This document shows positions 1-44,045 of a stretch of DNA of 64,000 bases, piece after piece. Every line of letters starts with the position of its first letter. Within the stretch, counting starts at the first letter, position 1. Source of the DNA: Hemibagrus wyckioides (Eukaryota; Chordata; Actinopteri; Siluriformes; Bagridae). A program made the position numbers and the translations under genes. Where the stretch lies: the NCBI RefSeq assembly GCF_019097595.1, contig NC_080732.1, positions 8,116,405 through 8,180,404 on the forward strand, written 5' to 3'. A model generated the notes under the pieces. That model saw only the letters and a program-made list of their open reading frames with translations. It was not told the DNA's origin and ran no database searches.

Positions 1-892
1 AGCGCTAAATATTGTTTAATGTATGTTGACTGTGTTTTCTTACTTAATACTTTCCTCCTCCTAGCAAGGAGGTTGTGAAGACATAATTGAAAAACTCCTC
101 CCTCACCTATACACTTTCATGAGAAACACCACAGGGAGGAAAACACGATGTTCTAAAAGTTATCTAGACCATCTGCTGTCTGTCTGATATGTTTTTCTGA
201 GTGTCTGGCTGCCTAAGCAGTGGAGAGATAGAGGAGTATACGACAAGGGAAAGAAGGTCCCGGCTGTAACAACATGATAGGAAAGCAAGAAATAGTAAAA
301 TCTGATAAGAAAGGAGAGCCCGGTAGTATCTGAATGGCTTCTACAATAGGTGTGTTCTTGAAACAATGCCAGGGGGTGGTCAATAAAGACAGGACAGAGG
401 AGACAGGCTCCTGTTAGCTTTATGTGGATAACAGTGCAATTACTGGCTGACTTTCCACACACATTCTCATATATAATTATATCACTGAGCAGGAGGACAG
501 CAATGACAAGCATGTGTATGTGTGTTGGTGTTAGTCTGAGGGCCAGGGGTGATTTATAAGGAACTGGGGAATATCAGCGGTTAGATTAATGAGTACCCGT
601 GTCCTCTATATATAATTCATAACCAGCAGGTGGATTCCCTTGGGAATGCAGCGTTATGATACCGTTATCCTTATCAATAGCCAATTTAGATGTGCTCCAT
701 GTTTTTACTCCTCATACCTTAGAAACTACTTGTATTATTGACCATATTCAATTCCTTCGACTGGATGAGTACTATAGTTATAAGATAGTTTTAGAAGAGG
801 AACACGTTTTTGTTATATATTATATATTTATTACATTTATTATTATTTTTTTTTCTGCTGGAAGAGGTTCTTTACTTTAAGTTTCAAGTTTA

Positions 893-1010
893 TTGTCATA
901 CACACTTGAACCTTTCAATCAGAAGGTTGTGAGTTCAAATCCCATGACCACCAAGCTGCCACTCTGGGCTCTTAAACTTCTATTGCTCCGTTGTGTATAT
1001 AAAATAAAAA
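893..1010 (+). repeat. tRNA-derived SINE fragment
   Basis: Contains the pol III B-box-like phrase gtgagttcaaatccca, then ccaccaagctgccact and a decayed tail. The same phrase order occurs at 10448-10640 (+), 55245-55436 (-) and 56890-57085 (-). Confidence 0.6.
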
Positions 1011-2839
1011 GTAACTTTTTTATGTAGTGCCAAAGTAAGCAAGTGAAATAAAATCAAACTCTGCAGTCATAAAGTCACGCAGTGTGATGTACTGGGCTTT
1101 ATGAATATATTCTAGCAAGTAAAAAACATATATATTTTAAACAATTTACCCTTGTAGCAGTCCAACAGTGTTGTATTGGGATATATTGCACATATAGTCA
1201 AGGACAGTCAGAGTCTTGTATCAGACTATTCATCAGTCAGAATCCAGTGTAAATGTAGGTGATAAATAATAAATTGTGTGGATTGTGCTAGTAGTGATGT
1301 TACTGTTGTAGTTTAACACACACACACACACACAATGTAAATCTGTACTGAGGTCTTAACAGCAAAGCCTTATTATCTTATATTATAAAATGTCCTAACA
1401 GGTTACTTGAAAACATGAAAGTTAGGGTCACATTGCACTGTGGTCTGAAAAGATGTTTGAGAGGTGTGTTATGGATTAATGAAAGTCTATTGAATTAAAT
1501 AATAATAATGTAGAGCTTCACACTTACGTAATCCATACAGTAACTACTGATTACTAGTGAATAAAGAAAATGTATTTCCTTTTTGTTAACAACTGAGAAG
1601 AAGTTTCTCTTTATTTTTCCTTAAGATGTGATAAATAAATTCTTACTGGTTATTAGTGTGGCTTTCTAGATAGAGCAAACATGATGTAGTTGAAATAAAT
1701 GTAATTTGGAATGCTGCTTGAAATATTAAAGTATGCAGAAGATTTTTATGGTTCTCTCTAGGAAACAAAGTAATAACAGCATTGCAATCATTGAAAAAAT
1801 ATGTTGTTTTTTTCCAGAAGGATCACAGTTCTAGGAAGCATTGTAAAATTGCTGTAGACTACCCACACTTTAATGAACCTCTGACAGCTGGAATCCAGCT
1901 GGTCTATTTAATTGTAGCCGCTTACCATATTTCTATGTTGATCTTTAGTTATAAGTGGTTCCACTTATTGATTAAAACAAATTCTTTTGTATTCAAATAT
2001 ATAACGTCAATAACCAAGAGGTTTTTTAGGCAATTTTTTTTTAATGTGTTAACGTCTTAATATTGTTAATATTGAATGTCACATCGGAAAGGAAAAGAGT
2101 ACAGAACATTAAAGAGGCACAATGTTGTGACAGTGTATAATATATTTAAAGTTTACTCTTCATTGTGTCATTGGTTTATAGATAATGATGGAATTCACCA
2201 TTAAGCTGTACTGAGCAGGAGATTTAAAACCTCTCTGTCCCTCCAATGTGTTATACGACCTTGTGAAACTAGCAATCAGCTATAAAGGCATAAAGCATAT
2301 AACTTACAGTGCCAAATCCTAAATCCAGGACAGACATGGCAGACATTTATGGATAAACATAATCTGCCCCAAGTCAAACTGACAGTGATGAGAGTTAAAG
2401 TCAGATATACAAAATATACAAATGCTACAGAAGGGGCTTTATCTTTCGCAAGCACCTGTTTATATTCTCACATGTTTGTGTATTTAACTCTATATTGGTA
2501 AAGATAACATCCAAACCAAATGGACAAAAATAATAGTCCACTAGAGCAGCACTATAATAAATACGCTATTTTTATTCTATGGTACATCACCTGACCCATG
2601 AAATGTCGATGGGAATGAGTACTCAGTAAAACTGGGCAATATGAGAGACGTAATCCAGGCTGAGTGATTCAAAAGTCAAATAAAACTGATGTGCAAATGG
2701 CCTTGCACTGACCGCTCTGTACGTAACCAACAAGCACCAAACAAACAGGCCATATTTAATCTTCAGTCCAGAGAGAGGAGTTCGGCAATAACCAATATGT
2801 TGTGCTGATGAAAATGGTGTTGGAATTGATATAATGACT

Positions 2840-3110
2840 CACTGACAGAACATGTTGCAGATGAGCTACAGCGGTAATGGCCTTTCCCAGTCTAGCCTGG
2901 TGATTTGTGCCATTGACCTTGCTGTCACTGAGGCTCTAATTGGACAGGGCTTTGGATTTGATGCTAATACCCAATTAAATCCATTGTGCTCTTGCCTGTG
3001 TCTCCAAATTAGTCTCTAAGTATCAACAGGCTTAATTAGACTGCTGTTTAGCCTTACTAGCAAAGCCCCAGGACAAACTACTGGCCAGGATCTTTAACCT
3101 TTGCAATAAG
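2840..3110. other. candidate conserved non-coding element in intron 9
   Basis: Repeat-free block with balanced composition and several homeodomain-type words (ctaattgg, ccaattaa, cttaattaga), unlike the surrounding AT-rich, low-complexity sequence. No conservation test was possible; this is a judgement from texture only. Confidence 0.3.
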
Positions 3111-4737
3111 ACGTCTTTTTCATTAAAAAAAGGACGCACCAATGATCCGTGTTGGATACAACTGGACACCATATTTATGTTTAATCAGAGATCATTTATT
3201 TATGTAATTGAATTGATCTGAACATATTACTTTTTTTGTACACTCATCCACTGATCTGGCAATTTCAATTTCTAAACCTGGTGAATAAAGAGTTTCTCAT
3301 TCTGATGTATTATAAAATGAATTTGAATCATTGAGCATGAATTTGAATCATGAATTTGAGCACTTGAAATGAATTAAGTATAGGTATTCAGTCACATTGC
3401 TGTTCATTTCTTACAGCACAGGGAATTCTACATATATCTAATTTACCTCTAAATTAACTACATGGTGATTGTGATCTCTACATAGAATGACTTAAGGTTC
3501 ATGATAAATAATATGAGTGAAGAAAAAATGACTTGAAATCATTTTAGAGACAAAGACACTTCAGTTCTGATCTAAGGATGGACGATCAATAAACAATGAC
3601 TATGTACTGTTGAGTCTTTGCGAATTTTGATTGCATTCTTTGTGCAGTGTGTAACTGTCACAGGAGAACTGGAGGGGTGGAGAGTTTGCAGCTCCATTCT
3701 CTTCTGGCCATTGTGCCATTGGGAAGATGAGTGTGAGTGATAACGCTATCAGACAATCTATCCTTCAGCGTTAACCAGCATCTCTGCCCATGGTGTCACA
3801 CACTGCCATGAAGATGGACTACCATTTTCACTGTACACACTCCCCTTTTTGACACACTGGATAGTAGTTTGAATTGGACAGATGGCTTGGTGTGTGGACA
3901 CGCATATGAACGCATCTTTAAAGTAACAGTGTATATATAGTAGGTGCAGCTGGACCCCAAGTTAATATCACAAAACGTCCAAATAAAAAGTAATCGGATT
4001 TATTAATCACACTGCTTATATTGACATGCTGGGACTTTTCACCTGCTCTGTAAGCCAGCTCAACTAATCAAACAAAACAGGAATTCTACTGAGCAAAAAG
4101 ATTTTATTAGGAATTAAATCAAGTTAAAAATAAAAGATAAAAATCAAGCTGTAATTAAAAAGAACCCTCTTCCTCCCCCTGAGTATTCAGAAATTTACAT
4201 ATCATATGAGACCTTTTGAGACACAGCCATTTATGCTAACCCTCTCCATTCATAGGATTAGGTTTATATAATTTTTGACATTGATTCAGCTACACTCACG
4301 TTATTAGCTATGATAACTAAAGCAATTCCTCAGAATAAAAAATCTGTACAAGCTATCATCTCAGACACTTTGACTTAAAATTTCTGGCTTACTTAAGCAG
4401 ACCCTCACCTCTCTGCGTTTTATTTGAGACTAAATAAAATACAAGTGCATTAAATTTCAAATGCACAAGGTTTCTTTAAGAAACTCAATGCATGCTTGAG
4501 AGCTCTGAAAGGTTTTTACCTCTTTTATAGTGCAGATTTCACAACAAACTGAAGTAGGAAGACTGGCCTTTGTGCACTGACTCCAGCTCCCATCAGGAAG
4601 CTATTAAAGATGTGAAACCCTTTTCTCAAGATACATTCAGCACATTCAATTCAGTTTTTCTAAGGCAATACAAACAGACATTTTCCATTCTGCAGTTAGC
4701 TCATGTCGAGATATTGTATTGAAATTACAAGGCTGAC

Positions 4738-36611
<31,874 letters not shown>

Positions 36612-37389
36612 CTATGGAAAACAGAAAAAAAAAACATCACTACACTGATGTGAATTTTCATTAAAAAGAATAATTCTTCACGTTATAGTTAAAGCACTGA
36701 AACACTGTCCCCACTGTCCACTGATGTGAAACATTAAACAGGAATTACAGCAATGTCAGAATGGGCATGCAGAAAACTTGCCACTGCCAAACTTTTTAAA
36801 AGAGTGGCAGCTCTTACAAGCAAGCATTCACTCACAAAGAAGTACAACGTTAACAGATTAGATTGTAATTTGTAATCAATGTGAAATTTTTGAATTTTTA
36901 TAAATGGCTCCGGCTTTTCCAAAATGTCGAAATGCTTCGTTTCACACCCAGACAGACACGATAACCAGAAGCAAGTCTATGATTATTATCCTAATTCAAT
37001 AAAGTAGGCTAAGATCAAAATCAGTAAAAAAAAAAAAAAGACCTACTGAAAGGAAGAAACAGCTGTGCAAACAATATTCTCAAGATTTTAAAATGACAAC
37101 CAAAAGCCTTTTGACAACAATAAGAAATGGCAGACAAAGGTGAGAACAAGATATAGACATTTTACAAAACGTTTTTAAAAAAAGACCTAAAATCACAATG
37201 TTATATAAAACATATTGTCATAATAATGGATAGATATAGGACCATTAGACTAATTCACTGTCAAAGAACACCAAGTAATACCTTTGCACAATGAAATGTT
37301 GACAATGCAAACATAAGTGCAAGGGTGTGTAAATGGAGACAATCTTGCACAGCTGTTAGTTAGAGAAGTGCAGGTTTCCTATGGGTTCA

Positions 37390-37580
37390 TTAGATTCACC
37401 CCACCTCCCACAAACATGCTGGTAGGTGGATTAGCGACACTAAAGTGCCCCTAGGTATAAATAAGTGTGCCAATATGTGTGTTGATAGTGGCTTGCAAAG
37501 TATAGCCTTCTCATGTCCAGTGTTCCTGTGACAGATTCTGGATACACCATGAACCTGACCAGGATAATACAGGTACACTG
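37390..37580 (-). repeat. dispersed interspersed repeat, copy 2
   Basis: Minus-strand order: tatcctggtcaggttcatgg, ttgcaagcc, tacctaggggcacttta, gcatgtttgtgggaggtgg. It abuts the left edge of the duplicated block at 37592. Confidence 0.65.
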
Positions 37581-37591
37581 ATGTATATGCA

Positions 37592-38262
37592 AAAAAGCCA
37601 CCAAGACACACTAACTGGGCTGTACTGGCCAGTCTAGAAGTTATCCATGACACTAAAAAACAAAAAAAAGTTCCATGACACTCATGCTGAAGGATAAATT
37701 TATTTAATTAAATGTCTAACATGCATCATAGTTACAGCTTTATATCGGTGGCTTCCAAACTTTGCAGATTTCTTCTTCAGACTAGATCAACCATAAATGG
37801 CACATTGAACTAGTTAGCTGACATACCCAAGTTACAAAATAGCTCTGGGAAAATGCTTCAACACATCAATACAGCTGAAAATCCAAATGAAGAAATCCAG
37901 GGCAATAAAGTTGTCATACGTTAAAGCAGTTCTGAGCTCATGTTCAGAAGGAAAGACAGATAAAGTGCATTTAGTGTATCTGCATTGATAACATGTCTAA
38001 ATCTTCCAGAGACAGTTAGAAAGGGGAGAGAGAGGGGAAAGGGAAAAGAAAGAGAGGTAGCTGACAGCCCAGAGAAGGTTATTGTGATTCATAATGAGTG
38101 TCTGTGACATTTCAGCATGATTGTGGGACTCTCTAAGTAGAAATTCAAAAAGGGGCATGTTGACTAAAAGCTATGTTCTTATTCTATTGGGGTATGTGGC
38201 ATTATAACATCTCAAAAAAAAAAAACCCAAACAAACAAACAAACTTGTTGGCAAGTGGAAGA
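37592..38262 (+). repeat. local duplication, copy A
   Basis: Shares an ordered set of long matches with 40001-40695: aaagccaccaagaca, gtctagaagttatc, caaaatagctctgggaaaat, gttgtcatacgttaaagcag, aagacagataaagtgcatt, gcattataacatctcaaaaa and gcaagtggaa. Both copies are in the same orientation and differ by point changes and small indels. Confidence 0.88.
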
Positions 38263-38264
38263 AA

Positions 38265-38450
38265 GACTCTAAATTGCCCCTAGGTCTGGTGACCTGTGAT
38301 AGACTGGCATCCCATCCAGGGTGTATATCCATCTGCCTCACACCCAATGATCTGAGAATAGGCTCTGCATTCCTGAATATAAGAAATGTGATTCCTGGCA
38401 CCATAGAAAATAAAATGCCACATCTTACAGCACATGGCCAAGTGTAAGGA
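38265..38450 (-). repeat. dispersed interspersed repeat, copy 3
   Basis: Contains aaattgcccctaggt, tgtgatagactggcatccca and gagaataggctctgcattcc (minus-strand version of the repeat). It abuts the right edge of duplicated copy A. Confidence 0.7.
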
Positions 38451-39033
38451 ACCATCAACCAAGGTGATGCCAGACTACACAAAAATGAACAACACCACAT
38501 GGTGCCAAAAAAGAAACAGGACATAAGCACACAAGCCTGGAGGCCAGTCCTCTCTGACCATGCCTGACAGCTTGTTCAGGGCAAAATAAAAGGCTGCATA
38601 CAAAACTTCTGGTCTGATGAGCTCCTGTGTTGAGACTTCTATACACAGAATTGATTCTGGGTTTGAAGAAGGCATTATAATCAGAGCTTTGCTTGAGTTC
38701 TTTACTTTTGTTTGATACTGATTCACTTTCCTACCCAAACAGAACAGGGTTTTCAGGAGGACCAGTGATTTCACACTTAATCAAATGTACCAAACATGCA
38801 AACAATTGAATCCCATAAAAATAAAAAAAAGATGCAAAAAGATTTTTCTTTCTTTCTCTCTTACACATAAGCAGATACTGTCCCTGCAGGTTCACTGGAA
38901 GAAACTTGCTCCTCAGCATGTCCCTTAGGAGGCACTGTCACCTCAAGGACATACCAATGCAATATCACAGACTTCAAACCAACAGCCTGCACTGCACCTA
39001 GCAGCTGAACTATTACAGCAGGCATAAGATATT

Positions 39034-39062
<29 letters not shown>
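39034..39062. repeat. (CT)n microsatellite
   Basis: About 14 CT units followed by a pyrimidine-rich tract to about 39175. Confidence 0.95.
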
Positions 39063-39067
<5 letters not shown>

Positions 39068-40000
39068 CCTCATTTCCAGTCCCCTTTGTCTAGTACCCTT
39101 TTTTCCTTAAATTCTTCCCATAATCTTCCTCGTCATCTTCATATATTTCCTCTGTCTCCTTTTCTTTCTCTATCTTGTTATACTATATTCAAGCACCCCA
39201 AAACTAACTAAACTAGCCATTAACATTAAACTGTGAGAAAAATGACATAATTTGTACAATTATTTACAAATAGAAAAATTATAAATTATGATTGCTTAAA
39301 TATTCACCCCACTTGCTGGGAAACATCTAAATTAGTTCCAGCTGCCAGTAGAAGTCACAATTCACCACACGTCACATAATTAGTTAAATACTGTCAACAT
39401 GTTATGGAAATGAAGTGCCACATGACTTGTCTGATTTGAAACCCTTTTGCTTATTGTGGGGCACAGGTTATCCACATTAGACCTCTGACTTGGCTCCACC
39501 CATCTTGTCCAGCTTTTCTGTGCTGAATATTCTCAAATAATTAATCACTGAATCTTTCTCTGTTCCTCTCTTACTGAAGGACCTCTAGATCTGCCAGATC
39601 TTCATTGCAGGTATGCCCAGTGAAATGCCCTCTTTTAATGAACATTTGTAATTTATCTGTCATGGCCCTCATTGTTTTCCATTTTCAGATCTATACAGAA
39701 ATATAGATTTAATGTTGGTATTAGAGTTTGGTCTTTTGTTGTTTTATACTGGTCTTAACGCCAAAAGGCTGTCCTTGTCTTGTCAGTACTTTTTTGATAT
39801 CACTGAATCTGATTCAGTGTTTTTCCCCACAGCACTTCACAGGTAGGCCACTATATCTCCTGGTTCTGTCCCTTAGTAGCCTTGGTACGAGCGTACTCCT
39901 AACATCATTGGTGAGTAGACAAATTCTTGTCTTATGCCTGTATCCATTGTGAATGGTTCTGTCCCATGCCCATTATGTAACATGTTTATAATAAAACACA

Positions 40001-40695
40001 AAAGCCACCAAGACATGATAACTGGACTCTGGCAAGTCTAGAAGTTATCACTGACACTAAAAAACATTCTCGTGCTGAAAGGATAAATTAATTTCATTCC
40101 TGTCAACAGGACTGCAAGAATGGATCCCTTATAATTGATAAATGTCCTGATTATTTGACTAAGGCAATCATGCTGCTTAGTTACAGCTTAGTTATACCTC
40201 ATACACTGCAGACTTCATCTTCACAGTAGATCAACCATAAACGGCACATAAATGGCTAAAGCAGCTGACATAGACAAGCTACAAAATAGCTCTGGGAAAA
40301 TACTTCAACACATCAAGATAAATGAAAATCCAAATGAAGAAAACCCGAGCAATGAAGTTGTCATACGTTAAAGCAGTTCTGAACTCACGTTCAGAAAGAA
40401 AGACAGATAAAGTGCATTCGGTGTATCTGCACTGATAACATGTCTACATCTTCCAGAGAGACAGCCGGAAAGGGGAGCGAGAGGGAGAGAGGGAAAAGAA
40501 AGAGATGTGGCTGACAGCCCCGAAAAGGTTATTGGGATTCCTAATGAGTGTCTGTGACGTTTTAGCATGATTGTGTTAACTTATAAACTCCCTGAGTGGA
40601 AATTCAAAAATGGACATGTTGACCAAAAGATATATTCTTACTCTGTGAGGTCTGTGAGGCATTATAACATCTCAAAAATCATGCTAGCAAGTGGA
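40001..40695 (+). repeat. local duplication, copy B
   Basis: Direct-orientation partner of 37592-38262. It carries an extra segment of about 70 bp around 40100-40175 (gtcaacaggactgcaagaat and following). It is bracketed by a short direct repeat: atggttctgtcccatgccca at 39951 and atggttctgtcccataccca at 40706, each followed by related AT-rich sequence. Confidence 0.88.
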
Positions 40696-40834
40696 ACAGT
40701 GTCAGAATGGTTCTGTCCCATACCCATTATTTCACATAATTATAATATTAAATACATCTATTATGTTATTAGAAATTATACCTAAATAATACAAAAAGGC
40801 CAAGAAGTTGTTAAAACAAGTCTGGAACAATGTT

Positions 40835-41010
40835 CTCAAAAAGTTTCTGTCAAGGACAGGTTTTAAAAAGATCCCAAACGCTGAACATCTCACAGAGCCC
40901 CATTAAATCCATTATTTAAAAAGAAATGGAAAGACTGTGGCACAACCAGGACTTTGCCTAGAGGAGAACATCCACCATCCACCAAAAGCCAGTGACCTGT
41001 TAAATTAATA
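40835..41010 (+). mobile_element. decayed N-terminal fragment of a Tc1-like transposase
   Basis: The phrases aagtttctgtcaaggacagg, ttttaaaaagatcccaaacg, ctgaacatctcacagagccc and gaaatggaaagactgtggca match the coding pattern for the second helix-turn-helix of Tc1 transposases (HVSHLTEP-like then WKDCGTT-like). No ends seen. Confidence 0.55.
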
Positions 41011-42489
41011 AAAAAAAACAACAACCAAGCTTAACTTTATAAAGCTACTACCATTATACATCACTGTGAGGATGGTATGACGTCTCAGGCTGATAAGCAA
41101 CAACAGAAAGATATTATGTATACAAATGATGCCAAATAGAGCATGTGTTTTCTCCTTCCCCTTGCCAGAGGATGTCTCATTACCGTTAGTCAGTGCTTGT
41201 CCTCTCCTCCTCTTACATTCACAGCCATTTTACATTCTGCCAACACTGCCACTTTGATAAACCACTCACACTAATTTTATACTGAAAATTAATTCCATAT
41301 GCACTGCATATTAATTACATTTGTTATTAAACAGAAATGATATAAAGTTATAGAGCCATCAAAGAATTTATTAGGGAACAGAAAAGTAAATAACAGTATA
41401 TATGATTAAGAATGACTTGTATTTAGTATTAAAGACATTGTATAGATATTCTATAGAATCTATAGGTATAATTAAAGAAAGTTATGCTTAATGTTATTGA
41501 AAGGAAAGTTCACCTAGGGCTTTAAATTTATTTTCTGATCAAACATTGAAGATCACTGAATTACCATGCCTCTATGGTTGGTAGATTTCCTTGAAGAGAA
41601 GGGCCTATGACTGTTGTACAGTAGGGAAGAATCACTTCCCTTCATACCTGAATTAAATAAAAAGACAGGAATAGAAAATGTGGACTTAAGAAGGAGACTT
41701 AAGAGGTTTTTTTTTTGTCTTTGCTCTCGGGTGTAAATTAATGAATCCTGTCCTTCAACATACCAAATAATGTGAGCAAATTTTGTAAATTTACAATAGC
41801 AAGATCATGTCATAATTACTGTTTCTGTTTAACTGAACCATTTCTAAAACTGGTATTTTTGCATACAAAAAAAAACAAACATTTTTATATTTATATCTGA
41901 AAAATTATGATAACCAAGAACAAAAGTATGCTCAAAAGTAGCACATTTTAATACAGTCAGATGGTAACCCATCACACAAGAAACATTTAATGCCTACCAG
42001 ACAACTAAGACTACCTTTTAAAAATGTTCAATCACATCTGTAAACAAAATCCTGTTTCATCATTCCTGAATGTCAGAGAGGCTGGGTGTTTGACAGGAAA
42101 ATGATAACATCAAATGCTATCCTAAAGAAAAATTTAGGTCATAGACTTCACTCAGTGAGCACAAGGCAAACGGTGGCCTCGTATTGTAAGGAATCCAACA
42201 ATAAGGCCAACATGACTCGGGATTGTAGTGGACATCACAGTCTTTATCCTATTTTATTGTTTTAGTGAATACTTCACTCTGTTGTAGGCCCTTAGGACTA
42301 TTCTTAGCTGAATAAACATCCCAGCAAATATGGAACCATGGTCTCAGCTCTTCATGAAAGAGTAAATTCACCACACTAGAGTAGACTTCTACCTAAAAAC
42401 TGTTGCTGTAACTTTGATGCTGATATTTCAACACAAATCATTTCATCACACTGTACTACACTGACCTGTTTTGAACAAACCCATTATTT

Positions 42490-42815
42490 ATTGGCAACCA
42501 AAAGAGGACTGGTTCCCTTTTGAGTCTGGTTCATCTCAAGGTTTCTTCTTTAAGTCTTCTCACAGTTTTCCTTGTCATTGTTGCCTCTATACTTATAAAA
42601 GCAATCATGACCTTATGTTGCATTACAAATTGAGATAACATCCAAGTTTCTACAATAAATTTTCTACAATGAAGTCTACATAATTTATTTAAAGAATACC
42701 ATAAACCTTCCAGTATTAACCTATTTACTTACAGATTCATGCAAGGCAGCTGTAGCATAAAAGCTATTGTTAAAAGCGCTATTCAATTAAAATTTAATTT
42801 AATTTAATTACAATT
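42490..42815 (+). repeat. dispersed repeat fragment with aatttaatttaa tail
   Basis: ggactggttcccttttgagt, ctcaaggtttcttcttta, cagttttccttgtcattgttg, then after a gap ctattgttaaaagcgcta with an aaatttaatttaattt tail. This is the layout of a common teleost repeat; the tail half recurs at 43985-44045 and at 12100-12178. Confidence 0.5.
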
Positions 42816-43149
42816 TGTCAAATAACAATTTGACAAAAGGTTTCAACACAAAGATCTGTACATGAAGCACCTGCCTTCTGCTTCTCTTCTGAGTGTAATT
42901 GGTCCATGGTAGGTACACTGACAGACAATAAATATGCATGTTTATATGAACTCCATTTTCCAGGACACAGTATTAAGCAAATCGGTTCTGCTTGCACACC
43001 CTGTTTAAAAGAGAGCAAGACAATCAATGCTCTACTTTCTGTAGAAGGCACGAATGTGTAATTAAGTAATATTAAGTAATAAGCAATTCTCTGGTTTCCT
43101 GTTATCTCCCATCAAGATGCCAGAAGGGTGGAGCAGCTATGTTAAAGAT

Positions 43150-43305
43150 GTAAATAAGTGTGTGTGTGTGTACTGTGCCCTGTAATGCACTGAAATCCAA
43201 TTAAGTGTGCTTCTCAGACTCATGCCCATTGTTCCTGGGATAGGATCCAGATCCACCACACTAACCCATAGTAAAGTGTGTACTGATCATGGATGAATAA
43301 ATGAA
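43150..43305 (-). repeat. dispersed interspersed repeat, copy 4
   Basis: gtgccctgtaatgcactg, cccattgttcctgggatagg and atccagatccacca give the minus-strand head of the repeat, ending in gaataaatgaa. Confidence 0.6.
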
Positions 43306-43863
43306 ATTTGGTAGTTTGGAAGATTTAGCACAATACTGAGAGTTAACAAACAGAGAAGAACCGTCTGCTTACCTTCATTTATTAATGACAGCTTCAATCA
43401 GTTTTTAACAACACACAAAAAAAAATCCTTGTAAAACATGATATCACCGTCTGTGACAAATGAACCATATACAGCTCTATATGCAGTTATACCCAAAAAC
43501 ATCTGAATAATAAATAAGAAAACATTATATTTCAGGCTCAATAGGATCAATAACCTGGTTCAGCTCAATTCATCACTACATAAACGCTTCAAATGTTTCT
43601 GTTCCAGGAACTGCATTTCCAGGTGATGATAGGGCTGATAAGTGATAAGTAATCCAATCTGTATCAAGATTATATAAAAATAATCAATAATTCTGTGTCT
43701 TAAAGTCTTATTTTGTTCAAAACGTGGTATTTCCATTATTTGGTTATAGCAGGATGACACATGCAGAACCCATGTGTGAAATTGTTCTTTTTTTCATAGT
43801 GAATAAACCTAGAGTGGAAATAACAGATGGAGGGAGAGGGACACCACTGACCTTTTTGTATTT

Positions 43864-43864
43864 G

Positions 43865-43893
<29 letters not shown>
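43864..43893. repeat. poly-A run
   Basis: About 30 A, possibly a retroposed tail, but no element upstream was recognised. Confidence 0.9.
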
Positions 43894-43896
<3 letters not shown>

Positions 43897-43984
43897 AAAA
43901 CAACAACTTAGGGATAAATAAAAATACATTTAAATATAAGTCTAATATTTATTTTGACCTTTTTGTTCTATATTTCTTATGTTT

Positions 43985-44045
43985 TGTAAAGCTGCTGTTT
44001 AAACAATGTCCATTGTTAAAAGCGCTTTACAAACGAAATTGAAAA
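43985..44045 (+). repeat. end of a dispersed repeat
   Basis: tgtaaagctgctgtttaaac, aatgtccattgttaaaagcg, ctttacaaacgaaattgaa. Confidence 0.6.

Larger units (their letters stand above)
1..4737 (-). other. cntnap2 intron 9, 5' part (continues beyond the window)
   Basis: No coding exon is recognisable. Exon 10 (rest of laminin-G 2) should follow at lower coordinates. The stretch holds a SINE head at about 893-1010, a short CA run at 1317-1334, and AT-rich sequence with no open frame worth calling. Positions 2840-3110 stand out as less AT-rich with several TAATTA-type words and no repeat signature. Confidence 0.7.
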
